The translations under genes and the position numbers were made by a program. 64,000 nucleotides of DNA. It comes from Atherinomorus stipes. Its lineage: Eukaryota; Chordata; Actinopteri; Atheriniformes; Atherinidae. Shown here piece after piece: positions 52,801-63,002 of the stretch (position 1 is its first letter; each line of letters opens with the position of its first letter). Under the pieces are notes generated by a model. The model searched no databases, was not told the DNA's origin, and worked only from the letters and a program-made list of their open reading frames with translations. The stretch covers positions 124,001 through 188,000 of the forward strand of contig JALJCO010003488.1 of NCBI GenBank assembly GCA_023101725.1. The letters run 5' to 3'.

Positions 52801-55800
52801 GTGATTTAAGATGAGGTGGATTGTTTCCAGGCTGCTGCTGTGTCCAGTCTCCTTTCCTTGTTTGATCACTTCTACTCTTTCTTCGCTTTTACTTCTTCTT
52901 CTGTAGCTTCAAAACTCTTTGATGATTGAGAAGTCTCTGAAGTCAGAGATCTAAACCAAGAATATCTCCTGGGGAGGCGGTTGCTTAACATACTGTATAC
53001 ACATTACTCAGGCTGCCATGTGGGTAAAATATTTTGCTATTAAAATAATGAATTAGTGTGTATAGCTACTGGGATGAAACTTTTCTAATCCAGTTTTTAT
53101 GCCAATAGGCTCAATACAGAAGTATAATTATATTCCTTCTACTGTAACATTAATGTGAACATAGCTGAGGAGGATTTTCAGACTAAGACAATTAAGTTGC
53201 TCAAAATCTGACTTTTAGTGTTCCGATGGGTACAAATTCCTGAGTAAATGTAAATTATCTAAATGTTGGTGGATTCTTCATCATCCAGGTCATGGTGGTT
53301 TAAATAACTTAAATAAAGACAACTAGGCTTCCGTGTCTTGGTTAAAGAGGCAGCAGAAACAAAACCTTTAGATATACACTATATTGCCAAAAGAATTTGC
53401 TTATCCATCCATATTATAGGAATCAGGTGTTCCATCACTTCCATGTCCACAGGCGTATAAATGAAGCAGCTCGGCATGCAGACTGTTTCTACAAACATTT
53501 GTGAAAGAATGTGTCGCTCTCAGGAGCTCAGTGAACTCCAGCGTGGAACTGTGATAGGATGCCACCTGTGCAACAAATCTAGTCGTGAAATTTCCTCGCT
53601 CCTAAATATTCCACAGTCAACTATCAAATGTATTATAAAAAAAATGGAAGTGTTTGGGAACGACAGCAACTCAGACATGAAGTGGTTGACCATGTAAACT
53701 GATGGAGTGGGGTCAGCGGATGCTGAAGCGCATAGAGCAAAGAGGTGGCCAACTTTCTGCAGAGTCAATCACTACAGACCTCCAAACTTCACATGGCCTT
53801 CAGATCAGCTCAAGAACAGTGACAGAGAGCTTCATCCAATGGGTTTCCATGGTGATCAGCAGCATCCATCCATACATTACCATGTGCAATGCAAAGCGTG
53901 GATGCAGTGGTGGAAAGCAGCCGCCACTGGAGTCTAGAGCAGTGGAGGCGTTCTTTGGAGTGAAGAATCATGCTTCTCCATCTGGCAATCTGATGGAGGA
54001 GTCTGGGTTTGGCGGTTTCCAGGACAACCGTACTTGCCTGACTGCATTGTGCCAAGTATGAAGTTTGGTGGAGGGGGGATTATGGTATGGGGTTGTTCTT
54101 CAGGAGCTGGGCTTGGCCCCTTAGTTCCAGTGAAAGGAACTCTGAATGCTTCAGCATACCAAGACATTTTGGACAATTTTATGCTCCCAACTTTGTGGGA
54201 ACAGTTTGGAGCTGGCCCCTTCCTCTTCCAACATGACTGTTCACAAGTGCACAAAACAGGTCCATAAAGGCCTGGATGCAGAGTCTGGTGTGGAGGAACT
54301 GGACTGGCCTGCACAGAGTCCTGACCTCAACCCAATAGAACACCTTTGGGATGAATCAGAGCGGAGACTGAGAGCCAGGCCTTCTGGTCCAACATCAGTG
54401 TGACCTCACAAATGTGCTTCTGGAAGAATGGTAAAAAATTCCCATAAACACACTCCTAAACCTTGATGACAGCCTTCTTAGAAAAGTTCAAGCTGTTCTA
54501 GCTGCAAAGGTGGACCAACGTCATATTGAACCCTGTGGATTAGGAATGGGGTGTCACTTAAGTTCATATGTGAGTCAAAGCAGGTGAGCCAATACTTTTG
54601 GCAGTAGTGTGTACAGTATAAGCGAACAGCAAAAAGAAATAGTGAGAAAATTTTGAAAGAGATGCATCAACATCATCATCCTGTTCTAGTTGCACATTCA
54701 TGTTATTAGTAGAGGTGCGAGGACCTTGAAATGGTGCCAGATTCCCACTTCCACAGGTGCCATGCCCTTTATTCTGGCCAGTAGAACCTTGTTTGAGGTG
54801 GTTTTGCTCATGAGGTTTTTCCAGTTTTCATTGCTGGATGTGTGTTTATTTCTTGCATCTTGATACAACTCTGGGAGCTGAGGCTGTTCCAACCACCAGA
54901 TCAGAATATTCTTTCTTCCTGAGGTCAGGATTTCTCATTTACCTCCCAAAAGACACAAGCGAGGAGATGCTAGCAGAATTACTCCTGCTCATGTCTGCAG
55001 AAGTTCTGGTACCGTACGTTAGACTTGTAGTCAAGACTAGTGCCCTGTGCAGGCCTAATATCTGGGCCCGCGTCCGGCCCTGGCTCGAAGGGGTTGAGTC
55101 CAGCCAGACAGATTAAAAAATTCTCAGGCCCGAACATTAATGAAACCAGACTTTTTTGTCTTAAACCTGAACGCTGTTAAGATGATGACCTAAAACAGGT
55201 TAATTGGGGATCTTAGCATGATATTGGACTATACTCATTATATTTTTGATTAAAATAAAAATGATGCGTAGCCTGTAGGTGCAGTTATAGACCTCCAATC
55301 TTTGCACTTTTATGGCATGAGTGGGTATATTTTGTTTCCTTTCAATATTAAGATTAGTTTGTAAAGTGTGTGAAGCATTTTGGGGGTGTTTTGTTTTTTG
55401 AAATGACTGAGCGATGCAACTGCAGCAGTGCACAGCAGTTTGACCTGCATGTTGCAGCAATTACACCTCCTATAAACACTCCTATCCAAACGATACAAAA
55501 GCCAACACACTTAAACCGCATCACAGTGTTTATTATCAGGATAAACAAAACCTTATCAAAAATATTTTCTTTACGGGGAGCAGGGAGGGGGAGGAGGGAA
55601 GAGCGGCTGCTGCGTTCAAGTGTTGCCATTTAAATTGGTTAAACACAAATACAGCACACAGCTCTCTAATTAGTAGGTTTAAAAAAAAAAGAAGAGCCTA
55701 ACAGTGTGTTCAGACCAAGCGCGATTTGGGCGTCAAAAACGCGCCCGACGCCCAAAGTTGGACGCCGTGTCATTAAAAGCCCGACGCCTGTTTCCCGGCG

Positions 55801-58800
55801 TCTTGACGCTCTGACTCTCGGCGAGAGATGTCCAGCCAAGCCGCGCTCGCCGCGCCGTGGGAGGAGCCTCTCCTTTCTCTTTTTCCTTTTACCGTCTCTC
55901 TGCACCATGGCAGGTGCAGGAGAGAGAGCGGCTGGGCTTTGTGATAAATAAAGCAGGGAACGTCGTCGTCGGACATCTCTGCTCTGTGTCCGGTTCACCA
56001 AATGATTCCAGGTGTTCTGACTGTGATGAGTTTCATCATTTACTTCAGGAGCTGCTGGCGAGCGGCACTTTCAGTCGTCTGATCCGGCCCAGTTTAACGT
56101 CCCGCTGTCCCGATGCGGGGCAGCATTATCAGCCCAGTACATCCCATCAGGACAGCAGGTCATCAAACCACCGTTCAGAAACCGGGACCGGACACAGATC
56201 ACAGTTTATCCTCCTCTGTGTTCAGATAGAGAGGAGATTCCCCTGGTTTTTCTGTGTGTTTCCTCTCCTGTCAGAAAAAGTGTGTCTGTGTCATGACTCG
56301 CTCTGATTGGTCGACGCCCCCGCGTCAAGACGCCAAAGTTCAGATTTTCCAACTCCGGCGTCTGACGCCCTTGACGCGCAAACGCTGAACATCTCAAAAC
56401 TCGACGCGCTAACGCCCTAGACGCGCCGCGCCTGACGCGCGAAACGCGCCGCAAGAAAGGCCGACGCTCCTTGACGCGCGTCGGCCATTGACTTTGCATG
56501 TAAACCTGACGCCCTTGACGCCCAAATCGCGCTTGGTCTGAACACACTGTAAGGTAATGATCACTGGCCCGAAGCCCAGCCCTCGGGCTGTCCGGCTGTT
56601 GGGCCCCCCCCCCTGGCCTGGGGCTCCAGCGCAGGGCTCTAGTCAAGACCACCTAAACCGAGACCAAGACACTTCCAACACTAGAGAATATCAAGACCAA
56701 GACCAAGACAGACCAAGTAAAGACCAAGACTAGTTCAGCTCGGAACAAGACCGAGATCAAAAACTATTTTATTGCCATTTTGTGGAAGTTGTAGGAGTTG
56801 TAGAACCCAAGCACCATATTGGGTTCAGCTGCTTAGTACACATATGAAACTGTATTATTTGGTACTTGATTGGTACTTCAAAGGGGCATGAAAAAAGTGC
56901 CCGTCTGGATATTATAAAATACAAATCCCTTTGAAACTGCTTGGCCAGTCCGAGACATTGCAAGGCCGAGAGACCCGAGACCAAGACAAGACGGAGACCA
57001 AGGACTGCAGAGGCCGTGACAAGACTAAGACCATGAAAATGTAGTCTTGATACCAGTGTCAAGACCAAGACCCGTCTCGAGAACTACAAGTCAACTGTAG
57101 GTTACGCCTGAATCAGGGGTGTTAAAGTGGTTCCAAGTGAGTCCAGTCTTTACCTGATGACTTGATGAGATGAGTGGAGTCTGGTGTACAACTGCTCGGT
57201 TGGAAAGAAAACCAGCAGCCACGCGGCCCTTTCTGGAACCAGCTTAGCCCCGTTTCCACCCGCGGGTCTGGATCCGGTCAGGTCGGGCCAGGCCGGATCG
57301 GGTGGGTTTTGGTCCGGATATGTTGATTTCACCTTGCGTCCCCACAGCAAACTGTACCCTTACTCTGGAAGCGGAGTATTCATGGGAAAGTGCTGCTACA
57401 GGATCATGTGACATCATCGCCGTGCAACACCTTTTAACCAAAGCATCGCACCACACGTGACAAAAAAACAAAAGGAGTCACCCCTGCTTTGTTTTTACAC
57501 CGGGTCATGCGGGAAGTGATGGATTTTTCAACGAATCAATGGATTGCTGTGTATTAGCTCCACCTCTTTAGTCTGAATCGGTTAGATCAGTACCCTTACT
57601 GAAGGGTACCAAAAAAGTAAGCCGGGTCGGGTTGGATATAAGGGTACTCATCCCAGTTTTTATCTGTGGAGACACAAAAAAACGTGAACCGATCCAGCCC
57701 GACCCGTTGGTGGAAACGGGGGTTTTGACACCCCTGGCTTAGATGGTTCAACCATGGGAAATTCCTCTATGACCTTCATTCTCAAACTGTGGTTCGTGTT
57801 CCACCAGTGGTACGTGAACTCCTTCTAGTGGTGCACAGAGGAAAGCAGGGCAGGAATTTCATGGCAGCCACAACGGCCATGAAGCGTATGCAGAGTCCTG
57901 CTACAGGGCTATATGACACCAAGTAACACTGGGCTAAACAGGACTTAAATCTAATGCACAGTTCAAATGTAAGTGGAAGGACACGGGTCACCCTGTCAGG
58001 CAGGAGCTTCCTTCTGATATGCTTTCTCTTGTCAAAATACACATCTTGGGGAAATACACAAAAATCTGGATTATCAACACAGTTGCGATGTTAACCCTTG
58101 TTGTGGGCAGCGGATGATGAAGATTTGATGTGTGGGCCTTGGGCACTATCACAGGCATCAAATGAGGAGGACCAGATGACTGAAAATATAAAAAATCTGA
58201 ATTTGGGTATATCTAAAAAAAAAAAAAAAAAACACAAAATTTGAAAAGAAGATTCTGATTCAGGGGGTGAACCAAAGATGCACACAAACACTCTTTTGGG
58301 ACATTAGCTAAGCCTCACAGTTGAAATTTTAAAAATCAGAGTTTAGAAGGAAAGTTATGGCTGCTGATTTTTCAGCAGACCTGAAGTGGACCTCAGCTCT
58401 CCTGATGGAGAAAATTCATTATCCTTCTCATTTATGATGTAGGAGAATTTTCTTTTCCACCCCAACTTCAAAACAAAAACGCATGCTAGAGTAAAAACCT
58501 CACAAATTTAAGTCATAAAAGTACAAAACAGCATGGTGTAGTGGAGTGAAAAATGTTTCCAGTATAAACCAAATAAAGTTTAGCACAAAGATACTATCAT
58601 CACTACAGATTAGAAATGAAAGATGGCAGGTGTTTGTTTTTGGTCCCACTTGTGAAGATGATCTTCTCATATAGTCATATTCTCATATTAGGAGTAATCA
58701 ATTCATGAATGCCTCCTCTGTGAACAGTTCATAAGTAAGTACATAGGTACAGCCTTTGCTGCTGTATGTTCAAGTTGGTCATGATGGTGGCACTTTGAGA

Positions 58801-61800
58801 GCTCACTGTTTTCTCAGGTGGTACACACTGTTAAAAGTGTGTACCACCTTTCTGCTCTATGAGGTGCAGAAAGATGCCCCTATCTTTGGCACATGCAACA
58901 TGTATTACTGTTTATCACCTACTTGGAGGAGCCTACAATCATCCAGTCGTACTGATGAACTTTCTTGTGGATGAATTTCCAAAGGCCTTTCTTTGTGAAG
59001 CTCCTTCAGTTATTCATGTCCACAGTCATGTTGGTTTTTGACAAGTGTTATGATTTGAAACTTGTTCTCCTCTTGAAGACCAGAGAGCTGCAGTGGCCCC
59101 CCTGATCGAGGCTCAGCTGGATCTGAAGATCCCTGACATAGTGTTCACTCCCTCTCTGGAGTTTGGGTCTGGAGACAGTTTGTTTGAGATAGTGGAGAGT
59201 CTCATCAATGACGTGTTCAGGATGTCCTCCTTGGTGCCCCGCCTCGCCAAGCACAGCCCGTTTCCCCACTACCAGGTAGATCCAGTCTGATCCAGCTCCT
59301 TCACCCCCATTCAGGTCGTTCCCTCTCTAACCCTTCTCCCCTCAGGCTGACATGGAGGACATGGCTGACCTGGCAGAGATGCGTAACCTCATCATGGAGC
59401 ATGTGCAGAGTGTCATGGGGACATGCTGCGAGTTTCGTAACTCGCTGGAGCGTTACAGCTACCTGTATGTGGACGACAGGAAGGAGTTCATGCGGCGGTT
59501 CCTTCTGTACGGACACATTCCTGATAATGAGGATTACACTGACGATGGGGGAGCAGGGGGTCCACCAACTCTGGACAGTTTTAGAGAGCAGGTGGATGGG
59601 TAAGCATGTGTTGGGTGACATAATCATTTCATCTTGCAAACATTAGATTATGATGTTAACATTTTTGTTTTAAACTCTTTCCATTTCTCCGTCCTTAGTT
59701 TCGAGAAGCTTTATGAAGAGGTTCAGGGACTCGACGTGGTGCATGTGTTTCATGTGTGGATGAGGGTGGATGGTCGGAGCTGGAAGACTACTTTGCTCAA
59801 CATCATCAAAAAGTGGAGTCTCATGTTTAAACAGCACCTCATGGATGTAGTAACCAACAGGTACTGCATGCATCGTCAGACAAACACATTTTCACAAAGA
59901 CTAGTTGTGGTGAGACTTGTCATCCTAAAGGGAAAAATAATCTCATACATTAGATAACTGTTTATTGATACAGTACCACCAGTACTGGGTTCTGTTAGCC
60001 TCCCTCCATCCTGCGTTTTCACTTGCTGATGGTGGCAGCAGTTCAATTAAGAACTGTTTCCAAACCAAAGCCTCCAAGTGACCGCAGATAAGTCTTAGGG
60101 CCGGATCTATCAGTGGTTTACTTGTTTAAAAACATGAGCTATCTCATTGCACACGCAAAAAAATGTGCAAACTGATCAACTAACAGCGTGCAAAAAGAGT
60201 TGCATCTTTCAAAGGTGCTAAATAGAGCCTTTGATCCATTTCATACATCTGCTGCAATGAATATGCAATATGAGGCGTTTCCACACAATTGTGCATTTTG
60301 GGAGGAGAAAATGTGATTATGTTAATTCAGCACTCACAAAGCGATTTATCAACTGTGAGACGCATTGCCTTGCTGTTTTTTTGGGTGTATTTTTAGCACG
60401 TCTGAAAAGCAGGTGCAAACTGCTTTTGTTGAAGCCCAAAAGGCTTCAACATCTGAGAAGGACAATCCTAGACACACACAAATCTGATTCAAAATCATTT
60501 TTCATGAGCAGCGAGGGGAACATATCTAGTTTTCATTGTTGAATTCAATAAAAGTCAACTCAGCAAACACCACTATTTAAAACAGTGTTAAATATTCTGG
60601 ACAAACCAAACAGAACATTTTTAGCCAATAGTACACTTACAAAATGATGTGTGTTTATTTTCTACTCACCCTCATGCTGAGAAAAACTGTGGAGCACGTT
60701 TTAAATTTCTCAAATGCAGCCGGAGTTCGGACAGGTTTTCGTTTTCCCCCAACTTTTACATAATGTTCACCGGCGACTGTCCACAAAAACTTGGCAATAT
60801 TCCTCCATACTGCTCATCCAATGTCATCCAAGTGTCCTGAGTGGGTAGCGTCCATAATTTACTGGAAACGACATCATTTAGTATATTTTTGTAGCCTAAA
60901 CAGAACTACATTGCAGTTTCTATTAGCGCGTTCGTGCGAGTTCACGACACTACGGAAGCTGCGGCAGACGAGATCGCGCGTTCTCTTTTTCTTTCATTCT
61001 TTCTTTTAAATCAATAACCAACCCCTCTTGTGTTTGTCTTGGTTTGTCCCCAGCTCGTTCGCTCTAAGCACAATGTAAACAGCAAATGTCTTTTTCTACT
61101 CGGCAGGGTAGGCGCCTAATGCTGCAGCTTCTGTGGTGTTGTGAACTTGCACAAATGCGCAAATAGAAGCTGCGATGTACGACTGTTTAGGCTATAAAAA
61201 TATACTAAATGTTGTCCTTTCCAGTAAATTCTGGACATTGCCCACTCAGGACACTTGGATAACATTGGATGAGCAGTATGAAGGAATATTGCCAAGTTTT
61301 TGTGGACTTTTATGGACCTTTTTGGTTCAGTCGCCGGTGAAGGGAGCAGTAGCAGCCCACTACTCTCATACTCACAGTACAGAGATGGGTAAAATGCAGA
61401 GCCCTAATTTCCCTTTGGGGATATTACCAGTATAACAAAAAAAAAACCCTCCATTTTATGAAAGTTGGGGGAAAACAAAAACCTGTCTGATCTCCAGCTG
61501 CATTTGAAATATTTAAAAAGTGCTCCAGATTCTTGCTCATCATGAGGGTGAGTAGAAAATGAAGGACCGTCATTCTGAGGGTGTACTATTCCTTTAATGA
61601 GAACTGAAGCTGCATTAATCGTGTCTTTTTGTCTCCCCTTTTTCCAATGTTACATTTTAACTTGGGTTTTAGCGGCTGGACAGGATCACATGATCACCTG
61701 GCAGTATTGTGCCAAACTGCACACCTCGTGCGTAATAGATGTCAGAGACAACGTTAAAGGCTGTAGACAGTTTCATCTGTTCAGCAACTCCTGATCCATG

Positions 61801-62971
61801 TCCTCATACTGTAAATTGGCCATTTCTGAGGCTCTGGACAGATAACTGCTGTATTATTTCAATTTATATATTTATCATACTCACGCTGTCGTTCCCCACG
61901 CTGCAAACGTCGAAATGCAAAACCTAGTTTATACAGGGGCGTTTCCAACACATTTGCACCAGCTGTCATTTGCACGATCATTCCTTGCAAATCACCCCTC
62001 ACACAAAATTCTAGATTGCACAGGCAAATTAATCCATGCAAATTTGGATCTTAATAGATCCAGCGTTTAGTGGTTCCAGACCTGGGGTCCCTGGACCCCT
62101 ATAAGGGGCCCAGGCGAGGCTTTGACTCACCATTGTGTCAGCATGATTTAAATGGAGGCCATGTCCACACAGACAGGAGTTGAGGTGTATTTTCTTACGT
62201 TTTTATCATTTAGCTGTTTTGTACACAGAAGCAGTATTTTGGGAGCCTGGAAACACTTTGTACCGTTTATTTAATGACACGTGTCTGAGAAACGCCACAA
62301 TGCAGATGGTTCATCCTTATTCTGAAAAGAGAAAAAAAGGATAAACGTTGTTAATTACCGTAATTTTGGTTTTATAATACTGAGAAGTAGCTGATGAAAC
62401 ATAAAAACCATGCATTGTTTCACCACAGGGTTACATGATGGGGGTCCTCAGGGACAAACCACGGGGTTAGCTGCTGGAGCTGCTTCTGCTGTTTCACCAA
62501 TATTTCCACCCTTTTTGAAAATCCTGGCTTGACTGATCATTTTTAGCATGTTTCACAGAAATGCTGTTGTAGTAAAAAAGACCTTCAGTAGTATTTAAAT
62601 CAGGAAACAATGTATAACTGTTTTTGCTTTGTGTGCAATAATGGTTGACAAGATATTCATGAACTGAATTTATTATCTTTGAGAGGGTTTAAAAAAAGAA
62701 TATATGAATATATCGTATAGTCAGGGAAGTTATGATGCAGATTCTTGTCAGTGAACATTCTCGTTCTTTATTTGCAGATGTGGTAGTCTCAATAATAATA
62801 CTAATAATACCAATACTACAGTAATACTAATAAAAAAACACAATATTACTAATAATACTAGTACTTATACTAATAAAAACAATAATATTACTGATAATAC
62901 CAATGGTAATCCTAATAATGATTACAAGAATAATAATGATAGTAACAATACTACTACTACTACTGATGATT

Positions 62972-63002
<31 letters not shown>

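Larger units (their letters stand above)
60100..62065. mobile_element. outer TIR element in intron 19, split by a palindromic element
   Basis: The left AGGGCCGGATCTATCA and right AATAGATCCAGCG are inverted. Subterminal TTTGCAC/GTGCAAA words occur on both sides. The element at 60619-61597 sits inside. Confidence 0.55.

Noticed and set aside
56206..56652. 148-residue Arg-rich minus-strand ORF
   Set aside because: Lies across the end of a CpG-rich TIR element; composition effect of GACGC repeats.
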